A stretch of DNA of 64,000 bases from Mannheimia haemolytica. Its GTDB lineage: Bacteria > Pseudomonadota > Gammaproteobacteria > Enterobacterales > Pasteurellaceae. The notes beneath the pieces are model-generated. The model had not been told where the DNA came from and ran no database searches. It saw nothing but the letters and a program-made list of their open reading frames with translations. The DNA lies in contig LR134495.1 of assembly GCA_900638155.1 (NCBI GenBank), forward strand, positions 1,240,001 to 1,304,000, given 5' to 3'. Positions within the stretch are counted from its first letter, which is position 1, and every line of letters starts with the position of its first letter. The position numbers and the translations under genes were made by a program. Of this stretch, positions 39,362 to 50,400 are shown one piece after another.

Positions 39362-40135
39362 TTAAGCGGTAGTTTGAGCAATAATATTTTGTTGCGGTTT
39401 GATTGCCCCGGCTAATTCGGCTAATTCTTCCATACGGTTAATAATAATATACTTTCCTTGTACTGAAATCATACCGCTTTTTTGGAAACGCCCTAGTAAA
39501 CGGCTAATGGTCTCAATGGTTAAACCAAGATAATTGCCGATATCTCCACGGGTCATGGTTAAGCGGAATTCTTTTGCAGAGAAACCACGGGCTGAGTAAC
39601 GTTGGGAGAGGTTATACAAAAATGCCGCCAGTTTTTCCTCCGCATTCATTTTTGAGAGTAATAGAATCATTTCTTGATCACTTTTAATTTCATTACTCAT
39701 CAAACGCATAATTTGATGGCGGATTTTCGGCATTTTGCCAGCAAGATCATCTAAAATATCGAATGGAATTTCACAAATCATTGAGGTTTCGAGCGCTTGA
39801 GCATAGCCTTCGTGCTGCATATTCGTAATTGCATCAAAGCCAATCAGATCGCCAGGTAAATGGAAACCGGTAATTTGCTCTTCGCCACTTTCACTTAAGG
39901 TATAGGCTTTTAGTGTCCCAGAACGGATAGCATAAAGCGAACGCAGTTCATCACCTGACTTAAAAATAACTTGCGATTTTTGAATCGGTTTTTTACGCTC
40001 AATAATATTATCTAGTTGAGTTAATTCCGTTTCATTAAGAGTAAAAGGTAAGCATAGTTGGCTAATACTGCAATTTTGACAATGAATTGTGCAAGTATGA
40101 CGTCCGCTTGTTTTAGGTTCTGATACAATTTTCAT
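39362..40135 (-). CDS. fnr: FNR, oxygen-sensing global transcription regulator
   Basis: Iron-sulfur regulator that switches anaerobic genes. It has 257 residues. The four cluster-binding cysteines are Cys19, Cys22, Cys28 and Cys121, matching E. coli Cys20, 23, 29 and 122. The cNMP-like domain ([31 protein letters not shown]), the dimer helix, and the helix-turn-helix [26 protein letters not shown] are all present. Divergent from uspA. A FNR-box-like site lies 36 bases upstream. Confidence 0.97.
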   Translation of the reverse strand: MKIVSEPKTSGRHTCTIHCQNCSISQLCLPFTLNETELTQLDNIIERKKPIQKSQVIFKSGDELRSLYAIRSGTLKAYTLSESGEEQITGFHLPGDLIGFDAITNMQHEGYAQALETSMICEIPFDILDDLAGKMPKIRHQIMRLMSNEIKSDQEMILLLSKMNAEEKLAAFLYNLSQRYSARGFSAKEFRLTMTRGDIGNYLGLTIETISRLLGRFQKSGMISVQGKYIIINRMEELAELAGAIKPQQNIIAQTTA

Positions 40136-40170
40136 CCATTCAACCTTAAATTAGAAAAGTATTCCTAAAT

Positions 40171-40184
40171 TTGATTTAGAACAA
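40171..40184. promoter_or_regulatory. Candidate FNR box upstream of fnr
   Basis: TTGATTTAGAACAA matches the FNR consensus TTGAT-N4-ATCAA with one mismatch. Its centre is about 42 bases before the fnr start codon, consistent with autoregulation as in E. coli. Confidence 0.5.
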
Positions 40185-40365
40185 AGTTTACCATTAAATT
40201 TACATGAAGCAAAGTATACCAAGGAAAAATAAAAATACTTACAAAGAGGTATAAAAAATATAATCAAATTTTTATTTTTGAGATCTACTTCAAGTTTTTA
40301 TCAAAAAGAGTGTGTTAGTATGTTTATACACAAAGTAAACAACTCTCACAAGCAAGGAGCATATT

Positions 40366-40791
40366 ATGTATAAACATATCTTAGTTGCAGTGGATCTTTC
40401 TGAAGAAAGTCTTGTTTTAGTGCGTAAGGGGGCTGCGTTAGCAGAAAAATGCGGAGCTAAACTTTCCCTCATTCACGTTGATGTTAATTTTTCGGATCTC
40501 TATACAGGATTAATTGATATTAATATGTCTTCGGTACAAGACAGTGTTGTTGAAGAAACAAATACGGCACTGGCTGAACTTGCCTCAAAAGTAAATTATC
40601 CTGTATCTGAATGTTTAAACGGAACGGGAGATTTTAGTCAGGTTTTGGAAGAGGCCGTAGAAAAACACAATGTCGATTTACTCATCACCGGCCATCATCA
40701 GGACTTCTGGAGTAAATTTATGTCTTCAACTCGTCAAGTCATGAATAATATCACTGTTGATATGCTGGTTGTGCCATTAGCAGATGAATAG
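40366..40791 (+). CDS. uspA: Universal stress protein UspA family
   Basis: 141-residue cytoplasmic single-domain Usp protein: YKHILVAVDLSEESLVLVRKGAALAEKCGAKLSLIHVD at the N-terminus, and the C-terminal HNVDLLITGHHQDFWSKFMSSTRQVMNNITVDMLVVPL. The Usp-type G-2x-G-9x-G(S/T) ATP motif is only partly kept (GHHQDF...SSTRQV), as in E. coli UspA, so it is probably the non-ATP-binding type. AAGGAG precedes the ATG. The gene order uspA-alaS-csrA-galU is conserved in H. influenzae. Confidence 0.92.
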   Translation: MYKHILVAVDLSEESLVLVRKGAALAEKCGAKLSLIHVDVNFSDLYTGLIDINMSSVQDSVVEETNTALAELASKVNYPVSECLNGTGDFSQVLEEAVEKHNVDLLITGHHQDFWSKFMSSTRQVMNNITVDMLVVPLADE

Positions 40792-40805
40792 CAAGAAAGT
40801 GAATG

Positions 40806-40854
40806 AAAAATAACCGCTTGAGACAGTTTATCTGTCTTACAAGCGGTTATTTTT
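40806..40854. terminator. Paired USS-like terminator after uspA
   Basis: A 15-bp outer stem (40806-40820 with 40840-40854) encloses AGACAG/CTGTCT (40821-40826, 40832-40837), followed by T. The repeated unit is AACCGCTTG/CAAGCGGTT. Confidence 0.85.
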
Positions 40855-40985
40855 TTAGGAAAATTTACAAAAATTATTTAATTGAAAAAATAAGTAGCAT
40901 ATAGCTCCCCCAATAGCATAAAAAATGTGTAAAATAGCAAGATAACTAAATGTTTAACTTCTATTTACAAAAAGAGTGATTTTTA

Positions 40986-43613
40986 ATGAAAACAACTTCA
41001 GATATCAGACAATCTTTTCTAGAGTTTTTCCAAACTAAAGGACATACGATTGTTCCAAGCAGCTCTCTTGTTCCCGAGAATGATCCGACATTATTATTTA
41101 CCAATGCGGGCATGAACCAATTCAAAGATGTTTTTCTTGGGTTAGAAAAACGCCCTTATAGCAGAGCGACTACGGCACAACGTTGTGTACGTGCAGGTGG
41201 TAAACACAATGATTTAGAAAACGTAGGTTATACCGCTCGCCATCATACTTTTTTTGAAATGATGGGGAATTTCAGCTTTGGTGATTACTTCAAGCAAGAT
41301 GCAATCAAATTCGGTTGGGAGTTTTTAACTTCTCCACAATGGCTTGGCTTACCAAAAGAAAAATTATATGTAACTGTGTATGAAACTGATGATGAAGCCT
41401 ACGATATTTGGCATAAAGAAGTAGGTGTACCATCGGAACATATTATTCGCATTGGCGATAATAAAGGCGCACCTTATGCTTCAGATAACTTCTGGGCGAT
41501 GGGCGATACCGGTCCTTGTGGCCCTTGTACCGAGATTTTCTATGATCACGGGCCTGAGCATTGGGGAGGCTTACCGGGTAGCCCAGAAGAAGATGGCGAC
41601 CGCTATATTGAGGTATGGAATATTGTATTTATGCAGTTCAATCGTTTAGCAGACGGTACGATGGAAAAACTGCCTAAGCCTTCTGTAGATACAGGGATGG
41701 GGTTAGAACGTATGACTGCGGTAATGCAACACGTAAACTCCAACTACGAAACGGATATTTTCCAAACTTTAATTAAAGAAGTCGCTACTTTGCTTAATGT
41801 GAAAGATTTAGATAATAAATCTTTACGTGTAGTGGCAGACCATATTCGTGCTTGTTCCTATCTGATTGCCGATGGTGTTTTACCTTCAAATGAAGGAAGA
41901 GGCTATGTATTACGCCGTATTATCCGCCGTGCGGTTCGTCACGGTAATATTTTGGGTGCAAAAGAAGCCTTTTTCTATAAATTGGTGCCAACACTTGCAA
42001 CGGTAATGGGGCAAGCTGGTGAGGTGCTGACCCAAAAACAAGCGCATATTCAAAAGACACTCAAAGCAGAAGAAGAGCAATTTGCCCGTACTCTTGAGCG
42101 TGGATTGAATTTATTAGAAGATGCATTAGCGAAAGTGGAAAATAAAACCTTATCCGGAGAGGTTGCGTTCAAACTTTATGACACCTACGGGTTCCCGTTA
42201 GATTTAACTGCTGATGTTTGCCGTGAGCGTGATATTAAAATTGACGAAGATGGCTTCAATGCAGAAATGACCGCACAACGTGAGCGTGCGAAAGCCAGCA
42301 GTAGCTTTGGCACAGATTATAACAATGTGATTAAAGTGGACGGTAAAACATGCTTTAGTGGATATACTGAAACCAGCTTAAATGATGCTACTGTAATTGG
42401 GTTATTTAGTAATGGAAAATCGGTTGAGTCTATTCAATCGGGTGAAAATGCGGTAGTGATTTTAGATAAAACCCCATTCTATGCAGAAATGGGTGGACAA
42501 GTGGGTGATAGCGGTCAAATTTCCGCAGAAATTTGCAATTTTGAGGTAGTAGATACGCAAAAATATGGTCAAGTATTCGGGCATATTGGGCAATTAACTT
42601 CCGGCTCACTTTCTGTTGGCGACAAAGTTAATACGATCGTAGATAGAGAGCGTCGTCATGCTATTACATTAAACCACAGTGCTACCCACTTACTGCATTC
42701 TGCGTTACGCCAAGTGCTAGGCGACCACGTTGCTCAAAAAGGCTCATTAGTGTCAGAAAATATTTTACGTTTTGATATTTCTCAGCCGGAAGCAATTACT
42801 AAATCACAACTTGAAGAAGTTGAACGTATCGTGAATGCTAAAGTGCGTGAAAATATTCAGGTAATCATTGAAGAAATGGATATTGAATCTGCAAAAGCGA
42901 AAGGTGCAATGGCGTTATTTGGTGAAAAATATGGCGAAGTAGTGCGTGTAGTGGAAATGTCAGATTTCTCGATTGAACTCTGTGGCGGCACACACGTCAA
43001 ACAAACCGGTGATATTGGGCTATTCAAAATTACCTCTGAAGGCGCAGTAGCGGCAGGTGTACGCCGTATTGAGGCTGTCACTGGAGAAAATGCGATTGCT
43101 TGGTTACATACCTTACAACAAGCCGTTCAACAAAGTGCTGAATTGTTAAAAGCAGACAGTCATTCACTCGTTGAGAAAATTGTTCAATTACAAGAGAAGG
43201 CTAAACGTACAGAAAAAGAGCTTCAACAGCTAAAAGATAAGCTGGCGGCTCAAGCAGGTTCAGATTTAGCGAAACAAGCTACCCAAATCAATGGCGTGAA
43301 TGTAGTAATTCAACAATTAGAGAATGTTGAACCAAAAGCATTGAGAACGGTGGTTGATGATCTAAAAAATCAATTAGGAAGTGCAGTAATTGTATTTGCT
43401 ACAGCTTCCGAAGATAAGGTAAATCTGATTGTAGGTGTTACAAAAGATTTAACTGATAAAGTCAATGCTGGTCAATTAGTTGGTGCAATGGCGGAGAAAG
43501 TTGGAGGTAAAGGGGGCGGACGTCCTGATATGGCAATGGCCGGAGGCTCAGAACCACAACATTTATCGCAAGCATTGTTACTTGCTCAAGAATGGATTAC
43601 AGCAAAACTTTAA
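40986..43613 (+). CDS. alaS: Alanyl-tRNA synthetase
   Basis: Class II aminoacyl-tRNA synthetase, 875 residues (E. coli 876). N-terminal catalytic domain with [15 protein letters not shown] and [43 protein letters not shown]; the editing domain has the zinc-binding HSATHLLH and [12 protein letters not shown]; a coiled-coil (about residues 720-760) and the C-terminal [15 protein letters not shown] domain complete it. Own promoter region and terminator. Confidence 0.98.
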   Translation: MKTTSDIRQSFLEFFQTKGHTIVPSSSLVPENDPTLLFTNAGMNQFKDVFLGLEKRPYSRATTAQRCVRAGGKHNDLENVGYTARHHTFFEMMGNFSFGDYFKQDAIKFGWEFLTSPQWLGLPKEKLYVTVYETDDEAYDIWHKEVGVPSEHIIRIGDNKGAPYASDNFWAMGDTGPCGPCTEIFYDHGPEHWGGLPGSPEEDGDRYIEVWNIVFMQFNRLADGTMEKLPKPSVDTGMGLERMTAVMQHVNSNYETDIFQTLIKEVATLLNVKDLDNKSLRVVADHIRACSYLIADGVLPSNEGRGYVLRRIIRRAVRHGNILGAKEAFFYKLVPTLATVMGQAGEVLTQKQAHIQKTLKAEEEQFARTLERGLNLLEDALAKVENKTLSGEVAFKLYDTYGFPLDLTADVCRERDIKIDEDGFNAEMTAQRERAKASSSFGTDYNNVIKVDGKTCFSGYTETSLNDATVIGLFSNGKSVESIQSGENAVVILDKTPFYAEMGGQVGDSGQISAEICNFEVVDTQKYGQVFGHIGQLTSGSLSVGDKVNTIVDRERRHAITLNHSATHLLHSALRQVLGDHVAQKGSLVSENILRFDISQPEAITKSQLEEVERIVNAKVRENIQVIIEEMDIESAKAKGAMALFGEKYGEVVRVVEMSDFSIELCGGTHVKQTGDIGLFKITSEGAVAAGVRRIEAVTGENAIAWLHTLQQAVQQSAELLKADSHSLVEKIVQLQEKAKRTEKELQQLKDKLAAQAGSDLAKQATQINGVNVVIQQLENVEPKALRTVVDDLKNQLGSAVIVFATASEDKVNLIVGVTKDLTDKVNAGQLVGAMAEKVGGKGGGRPDMAMAGGSEPQHLSQALLLAQEWITAKL

Positions 43614-43623
43614 AAATAATAAC

Positions 43624-43648
43624 AAGGCGAGCTGAACTCGCCTTTAAA
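43624..43648 (+). terminator. Terminator after alaS
   Basis: AAGGCGAG (43624-43631) pairs with CTCGCCTT (43637-43644); the T-run is short. Confidence 0.75.
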
Positions 43649-43702
43649 ACTTTACTCTATATTTAAGTATTTATAGAGTTTTTCACTTTTTAGGAGACAA
43701 TT

Positions 43703-43888
43703 ATGCTTATTCTAACTCGTAAGATTGGGGAAGTTTTACTCGTAGGAGATGATGTTGAGATTACGGTACTCAGCATCCGAGGAAATCAAGTTAAATTAGG
43801 TGTGAATGCACCAAAAGAAATCTCTGTACACCGCAGAGAAATTTATGAAAGAATAAAAGCCTCAGTAGAAGAGGAAAATGCGGAATAA
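43703..43888 (+). CDS. csrA: Carbon storage regulator CsrA
   Basis: RNA-binding post-transcriptional regulator, 61 residues: [51 protein letters not shown], nearly identical to E. coli CsrA. It recognises GGA motifs; its own ribosome-binding site is TAGGAGA, which may allow self-regulation. It lies between alaS and galU. Confidence 0.98.
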   Translation: MLILTRKIGEVLLVGDDVEITVLSIRGNQVKLGVNAPKEISVHRREIYERIKASVEEENAE

Positions 43889-44023
43889 GCATTTTAACTG
43901 TAAAGCTGCTAGATGATAACAGCGAAGCAGGCAATGCAAAATTTTCTGAAAATTGACCGCTTGTTATGTCTAAGCGGTTTATTTCAGTTATATCTAATAT
44001 TTTAAGTCATCAAAGGATTCCAA

Positions 44024-44911
44024 ATGAAAGTCATTATTCCTGTTGCTGGACTGGGAACGCGTATGTTACCCGCAACCAAAGCTATTCCAAAAGAAATGCT
44101 TACCCTTGCAGATAAACCTCTTATTCAATATATTGTAAATGAATGTGTGGCTGCAGGTTTCAAAGAAATTGTATTGGTTACTCACTCTTCAAAGAATGCT
44201 ATCGAAAACCATTTTGATACCTCTTTTGAATTGGAAACGATGCTGGAGAAACGAGTAAAACGTCAATTATTAGATGATGTACGTTCTATTGTACCAAAAG
44301 ATGTTACCTTAATTCACGTTCGCCAAGGGCAAGCTAAAGGTTTAGGTCATGCGGTTCTATGTGGACGAGCAGTGGTTGGCGATGAACCGTTTGCGGTTGT
44401 ATTACCGGATGTGTTACTTGGTGAATTTACAGCAAACCAAAAAACAGAAAATTTAGCTGCGATGGTGAAGCGTTTCCAAGAAACCGGATATAGCCAAATT
44501 ATGGTTGCGCCGGTTCCAATGGAAAATGTAAGTAGCTATGGGGTTGCTGACTGCCATGGTGTAGATATCCCTCTCGGGGGGGCAGCGCCTATTGCGAAAA
44601 TGGTTGAAAAACCAAGTATTGAAGAGGCGCCTTCTAATTTAGCTGTAGTAGGACGTTATGTATTTTCCTCAAATATTTGGAATTTATTAGAAAAAACGCC
44701 AGTAGGCGTAGGTGATGAAATCCAGTTGACGGATGCAATTGATATGTTGATTCACCAAGAAACGGTTGAAGCTTTTCATATGACAGGGCGCTCATTTGAT
44801 TGTGGTGATAAAGTCGGCTATATGAAAGCATTTGTAGAATATAGTTTAAACCACGACAAATGTGGAAAAGAATTTAAAGCATTTGTTAAAGAGTTAGCTA
44901 AATCACTCTAA
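44024..44911 (+). CDS. galU: UTP-glucose-1-phosphate uridylyltransferase
   Basis: Makes UDP-glucose for LPS and capsule precursors. It has 295 residues with [35 protein letters not shown] at the N-terminus, [46 protein letters not shown] and [20 protein letters not shown]. The coding sequence contains a run of seven G (44576-44582) at the [11 protein letters not shown] site. It follows csrA after a USS-containing gap. A terminator follows. Confidence 0.96.
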   Translation: MKVIIPVAGLGTRMLPATKAIPKEMLTLADKPLIQYIVNECVAAGFKEIVLVTHSSKNAIENHFDTSFELETMLEKRVKRQLLDDVRSIVPKDVTLIHVRQGQAKGLGHAVLCGRAVVGDEPFAVVLPDVLLGEFTANQKTENLAAMVKRFQETGYSQIMVAPVPMENVSSYGVADCHGVDIPLGGAAPIAKMVEKPSIEEAPSNLAVVGRYVFSSNIWNLLEKTPVGVGDEIQLTDAIDMLIHQETVEAFHMTGRSFDCGDKVGYMKAFVEYSLNHDKCGKEFKAFVKELAKSL

Positions 44912-44937
44912 ATCTTAAAGTTTAGACTATGAGCTTA

Positions 44938-44974
44938 AGGGCTGTGTCCGATATTCTATTGGATCCAGTCCTTT
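44938..44974 (+). terminator. Probable terminator after galU
   Basis: An imperfect long stem joins GGGCTGTGTCCGAT (44939-44952) with ATTGGATCCAGTCC (44958-44971), using some G-T pairs, and is followed by TTTCTATTT. The remaining gap to mukF holds one inverted USS (45067-45076). Confidence 0.65.
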
Positions 44975-45175
44975 CTATTTATGGCATCATAAATTAGTGT
45001 AGTCATAATAAATTTTCAGATTCATTTACCTTTAAAATGCTTTTTTGCAAAAAATCACCCATATTTGACCGCTTGTATTGTTCATTTCTCTTGTCTGCGT
45101 TTTATCCATTCCCATTTTGATTACATTCAGTTACAATAAATGCCATTTTGTATAGAAATTAAAGATTAAGCCCGT

Positions 45176-46519
45176 ATGCAGAACGAATTGGCACAGACTA
45201 TTCCAGAACTCATCTCTTGGACGAAAGATCGTGAATTTTCGCTTTCACTCTCTTCCGACCGCTTAGCGTTTCTACTTGCTATCTCTATTTATAATCAAGA
45301 ACAGACAGATGGTGAATTGTTAGAAAGCGATCTTGTTGATCTTTTCCGTTATGTTTCAAATTCGTTTGAGCAATCTGATGCCACTTTTATCCAGCGTGCC
45401 AATAATGCGATTAATGATTTAGTCAGACAACGTTTGTTAAACCGTTTCAGTAGCGAATTTACGGAAGGTTTGGCAATTTATCGTGTTACGCCGTTAGGGG
45501 TAGGGATTTCAAATTATTACGTTCGACAGCGGGAATTTTCTACCCTGCGCTTATCAATCCAACTTTCGATTGTGGCAGATGAAATTCAGAGAGCATCAGT
45601 AGCAGCCGAAGAGGGAACTGAACAGGCGGCAGATGAACGTTTTTGGCGAAACAATGTGTTTGCCCCATTGAAATATTCGGTGGCGGAAATTTTTGACAGC
45701 ATCGATCTTTCGCAACGGATTATGGATGAAAACCAACACCAAATTCGTGAGCGAATAGCCGAACTGCTTAGCCAAAACTGGCACGAAGCAATTATGAGTT
45801 GTGAGCAGTTGTTAGACGAAACCTCGGGGAATTTGCGTGAGTTGCAAGATACCTTAAATGCAGCCGGCGATAAACTGCAAGCTCAATTATTACGGATTCA
45901 AAGTTGCCTGATGGCTCGTGATGATTTGGATTTTATCGATCAGCTGATTGTGAATTTACAAAATAAGCTAGACCGCATTATCAGTTGGGGGCAGCAAGCT
46001 ATCGATCTTTGGATCGGTTATGACCGCCACGTGCATAAATTTATTCGTACTGCGATTGATATGGACAAAAACCGTGTATTCGGGCAACGTTTACGCCAAT
46101 CGATCCAAGATTATTACAACAACCCTTGGCTGCTTTATACTGCAAAAGCCGATTCATTACTAGACTTGCGTGATGATGAGGCGATGTTAAATGAGGCAGA
46201 ATCGGTGGGCGAGTTGCCAAGTGAGTTAGAGTATGAGTCGCTTTCAGATGTGCAAGAGCAAATTGTTTCGGCAATGCAAGCTCATTTAGCGCCGTTCCGT
46301 GCTGAAGGTAAACCGATAGATTTAGGCGTTATCTTGCGTGAACAGCTTGCCCGATTCCCGGAATCCCGTCACTTTGACGTAGCCCGTATTATTGTGGATC
46401 AAGCCGTTAAGTTAGGTATGGCAAGCCAAGACAGCCAAGCCGTTTACCCACAATGGCAGCCGATTAACGAGCAAGGGGCAGAAGTGCAGGCGAACGTTAT
46501 CGACCAATACAATAAATAA
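45176..46519 (+). CDS. mukF: Chromosome partition protein MukF (kleisin)
   Basis: Kleisin subunit that bridges MukB heads in the condensin-like MukBEF complex. It has 447 residues (E. coli 440) and matches throughout, for example [59 protein letters not shown], and the near-identical [40 protein letters not shown]. First gene of mukF-mukE-mukB; smtA, which precedes it in E. coli, is not here. Confidence 0.96.
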   Translation: MQNELAQTIPELISWTKDREFSLSLSSDRLAFLLAISIYNQEQTDGELLESDLVDLFRYVSNSFEQSDATFIQRANNAINDLVRQRLLNRFSSEFTEGLAIYRVTPLGVGISNYYVRQREFSTLRLSIQLSIVADEIQRASVAAEEGTEQAADERFWRNNVFAPLKYSVAEIFDSIDLSQRIMDENQHQIRERIAELLSQNWHEAIMSCEQLLDETSGNLRELQDTLNAAGDKLQAQLLRIQSCLMARDDLDFIDQLIVNLQNKLDRIISWGQQAIDLWIGYDRHVHKFIRTAIDMDKNRVFGQRLRQSIQDYYNNPWLLYTAKADSLLDLRDDEAMLNEAESVGELPSELEYESLSDVQEQIVSAMQAHLAPFRAEGKPIDLGVILREQLARFPESRHFDVARIIVDQAVKLGMASQDSQAVYPQWQPINEQGAEVQANVIDQYNK

Positions 46520-46528
46520 CAAGCGGTC
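46519..46528 (+). repeat. USS between mukF and mukE
   Basis: Exact ACAAGCGGTC starting at the mukF stop codon, followed by the extended AT tract TTTTACCCAAAATTTTGCAA typical of this USS type. Confidence 0.85.
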
Positions 46529-46567
46529 GTTTTTACCCAAAATTTTGCAAAATTAAAGAGAATGACA

Positions 46568-47284
46568 ATGACAGACAATATCCAAGATCTCATTTCCCCA
46601 AAACTGGCACTTGCGATTGCCAATCCGATTTTTCCGGAGCTGGACAGCCAATTACGTGCCGGTCGCCACATTAATACCGAGCAGCTTGACCAACACGCCT
46701 TTTTGATGGATTTTCAAGCGGAACTAGAGAGTTTTTACCGCCGTTATCACGTTGAGTTGATTCGAGCTCCGGAAGGCTTTTTTTACTTACGTCCGAAAGC
46801 CTCGACTCTGATTGCCCGTTCGGCAATGTCGGAAATGGAAATGTTAGTGGGTAAAGTGTTGTGCTACCTCTATTTAAGCCCGGAGCGTTTGGCTCAGCAG
46901 GGGATTTTCAGCCAAGATGATGTGTATGAAGAATTACTCAGTCTTGCCGATGAAAGCAAATTATTAAAAGCGGTAAACCCACGTTCGACCGGTTCTGATT
47001 TAGACCGTGCCAAGTTGGCAGAAAAAGTCGGCGGAGCATTACGCAGATTAGCCCGTATCGACATTATTACCCGAGTGGGCGAGCAAAACAGCAAAAAATT
47101 TGTGATTTCAGAATCAGTCTTCCGCTTTGGGGCTGATGTGCGTACCGGTGATGACCTAAGAGAGGCCCAACTTCGCTTAATCCGTGATGGTGAAGCGACA
47201 ACTCCAGCTTTGTTAAACGAACAAGCGGTCGAAATAGATGAAAATATTGCAGATGAAGAACCCTTTGACGGAGAAAATGAGTGA
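46568..47284 (+). CDS. mukE: Chromosome partition protein MukE
   Basis: Winged-helix partner of MukF in MukBEF. From ATG 46568 it has 238 residues (E. coli 234): [79 protein letters not shown], and [32 protein letters not shown] 46562 is only 1 base from AAAGAG, whereas 46568 is 7 bases away, so I prefer the second. A 118-bp inverted-repeat element follows before mukB. Confidence 0.96.
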   Translation: MTDNIQDLISPKLALAIANPIFPELDSQLRAGRHINTEQLDQHAFLMDFQAELESFYRRYHVELIRAPEGFFYLRPKASTLIARSAMSEMEMLVGKVLCYLYLSPERLAQQGIFSQDDVYEELLSLADESKLLKAVNPRSTGSDLDRAKLAEKVGGALRRLARIDIITRVGEQNSKKFVISESVFRFGADVRTGDDLREAQLRLIRDGEATTPALLNEQAVEIDENIADEEPFDGENE

Positions 47285-47320
47285 TTTCATTCGAATAGAT
47301 TCAGCATTTAATGAGTCTGC

Positions 47321-47438
47321 CCTAGCACGGTAAAGCCGAACTAGGTTAAGCATAAAGCAGCCCTCCAAGGCTGAAGTTGCGATTAGAGTAGCGGAGCTAC
47401 TCACCTATACCTAACCTAGTACGCTTTAGCGTGCTAGG
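47321..47438. repeat. 118-bp multi-hairpin inverted-repeat element between mukE and mukB
   Basis: The left arm (47321-47348) and right arm (47412-47438) are inverted copies of about 27 bases, differing at only a few positions; both start or end with CCTAGCACG and ACTAGGTTA. Each arm is itself a near-palindrome (CCTAG..ACGC..GCGT..CTAGG). The interior has CAGCC/GGCTG (47358-47373) and GAGTAGC/GCTACTC (47386-47402) hairpins. No transposase. It is MITE- or BIME-like and lies within a transcribed operon. Confidence 0.75.
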
Positions 47439-47458
47439 ACAATTAGTGAGAAAACATA

Positions 47459-50400
47459 ATGATTGATACCACAGAATTGCAAACTAATCCTCAAATTGCA
47501 CCGCTTGCACGACCAAATGATGTACAACGCGGTAAATTTCTCTCTTTAACGTTGATTAACTGGAACGGTTTTTTTGCTCGAACCTTTGATTTAGATGACT
47601 TAGTAACCACGCTTTCAGGTGGTAACGGCGCAGGTAAATCCACTACAATGGCTGGGTTTGTAACCGCGTTGATCCCCGATTTAACCTTGCTTAATTTCCG
47701 CAATACAACTGAGGCAGGCTCAACCGCCGGTTCTCGTGATAAAGGCTTATACGGTAAGTTAAAAGCAGGTGTTTGCTATGCGGTGTTAGAGTCATTCAAT
47801 TCCCGTGGGCAACGGATTATTACCGGTGTGCGTTTGCAACAAATTGTCGGACGGGATAAAAAAGTCGATATTCGTTCGTTCTCGCTCCAGAATATTCCCC
47901 AAGAGCAAAGCATTATCAGCCTACTCACCGAACAAGTGGGGAATAAGGCTAGAGTGCTGGCGTTAAATGAACTCAAAGATCAATTTGAGAACAGCGAAGT
48001 TCAATTCAAACAGTATCATTCGATTACCGATTACCACAGTTTTATGTTCGATTTAGGCGTAATTCCAAAACGCCTTCGCTCGGCAGCCGACCGTAGCAAA
48101 TTCTACAAACTAATCGAGGCCTCGCTTTATGGTGGTATTTCAAGTGTGATTACCAAATCCTTGCGTGATTACTTGTTACCGGAAAATACGGGCGTTCGCC
48201 AAGCGTTCCAAGATATGGAATCTGCTCTGCGTGAAAACCGTATGACCTTAGAGGCGATTAAGGTCACGCAATCGGATCGGGATATGTTCAAACGCTTAAT
48301 TACCGAATCGACCAATTATGTGTCGGCGGATTATATGCGTAATGCGAATGAACGCCGTGGTAATGTGCAACAAGCGTTAGAACAACGTAAAGAGTGGTAT
48401 GCGGCAAAATCTAAAATTTTGCTCGAACAGCAACGCTTTGTGGAATTTAGCCGTGAAAGTGCGGATATTGCCGAGGCAGAGCAGGCGTTAGAGGCAGATT
48501 ACAATAGTGCGAACGATCATCTAAATTTAGTAATGAATGCGTTACGCCACCAAGAGAAAATCGAACGCTACCAAGACGAAGTTGAAGAGCTGAATATTAA
48601 GCTGGAAGAACAGCAAGAGGCATTAGAAGAAATTGCAGAAATTGCAGAAAATGCTCAGGCTCGAGCGGATGAGGCTGATGATCACGTTGAAGAATTGCGT
48701 TCCCAAATGGCGGATTACCAACAAGCTTTAGACGCACAGCAAACTCGCGCATTGCAATACCAACAAGCGGTGAATGCGTTAGAAAAAGCCGAACAGCTGA
48801 CCGGCTTAGTGAATTTAGATTTAAATAATATTGAAGATTACCACGCAGAATTTGTGGCTCAAGCCGAAGATCTTACCGATCAAGTATTTGAGCTGGAGCA
48901 ACGTTTAAGTGTGTCGGATATGGCGAAAACCCAATTTGAAAAAGCGTTTGAATTGGTTTGCAAAATTTCCGGTGAAATTGACCGCTTGCAAGCGTGGGAA
49001 GAGGCTCGAGCGTTACTTTCTGCCTTCCCTGAGCAAAAAATGCAGGCTCAACAAGCGGTGAGTTTACGCCAAAAACTCAACGATTTAGAACAGCGTTTGC
49101 AACAACAGCAAAATGCCCAGCGTTTAGTGGCGGAATTTAACCAAAAATCGCAACAACAGCTTAATTCAGCGGAAGAATTAGACGCCTATTTTGAAGAGCA
49201 GCAAGCTCGCCTAGAAGATTTAGAGGCAGAGCTTTCGGATTTTGTAGAGCAGCGTTCAACCCAACGCCAACAACGTGAACAGCTTAATCAACAATATCAG
49301 CAATTAGCGAAAAATGCACCGGCTTGGCATACGGCACAATCGGCTCTGGCTCGTTTGGAAGAGCAATGTGGCGAGAAGTTTGAAGCCAGCCAATCAGTGA
49401 TGCAGTTTATGCAAAATATGTTGAGCAAAGAGCGTGAAGCCACCCTTGCTCGTGATGAATTGGCTCGTAAAGAACAACTGCTTGATGAGCAAATTAATCG
49501 CTTAAGCCAGCCGGACGGCTCGGAAGACGCCCGCTTAAACCAGTTGGCAGAACGTTTTGGCGGTGTGTTACTCTCTGAATTATATGATGATGTATCAATC
49601 GAAGATGCACCTTATTTCTCCGCCTTATACGGCGAGGCTCGCCACGCTATTGTAGTGCGTGATTTAGAGGCGGTTAAAACACAGCTAGAGAAATTAGACG
49701 ATTGCCCAAGTGATCTTTATTTAATTGAAGGTGATCCGTCCGCCTTTGACGATGCGGTATTTAGTGCCGAGGAATTAGGCGAAGGCGTGGTGGTGAAAGT
49801 CTCCGATCGTCAATGGCGTTATTCTAAATTCCCTGAAGTGCCGTTATTCGGACGTGCTGCTCGTGAAAAACATTTAGCGACTTTAAAAGCAGAGCGTGAT
49901 GAAACCGCAGAGAAACACGCTGAACGTGCCTTTGACGTGCAGAAATGCCAGCGTTTACATCAACACTTAAGCCAGTTTGTCGGCACGCACTTAAATTTAG
50001 CATTCCAAGAAAACCCTGAAATGTTAATGCAAGAGATTGCGGCAGAACGGGCAGAGATCGAACGTGAATTGGCACAATCAGCCGGTAACGAACAGCAATT
50101 ACGCCACCAATTAGAAAGCGTAAAAGCCCAGTTGCAAATGTTGAATAAAATTCTACCGCTTGCGAGTTTATTAGCTGATGAAACGCTGGAAGCACGAGCA
50201 CAAGAGTGCCGTGAACAATTAGAATTGGCGGAAGAAGATGAAATGTTTATCCGCCAATTTGGGGCAACATTAAGCCAACTTGAGCCGATTGCGGCTGCAT
50301 TAAAAAGTGATCCGGCTTTATTTGAGCAGTTGGAAGCCGATTACCGCCGTTCGGTTGCCGAGCAAAAAGTGTTACAGCAAAAAGTGTTCAGTTTGGCTGA

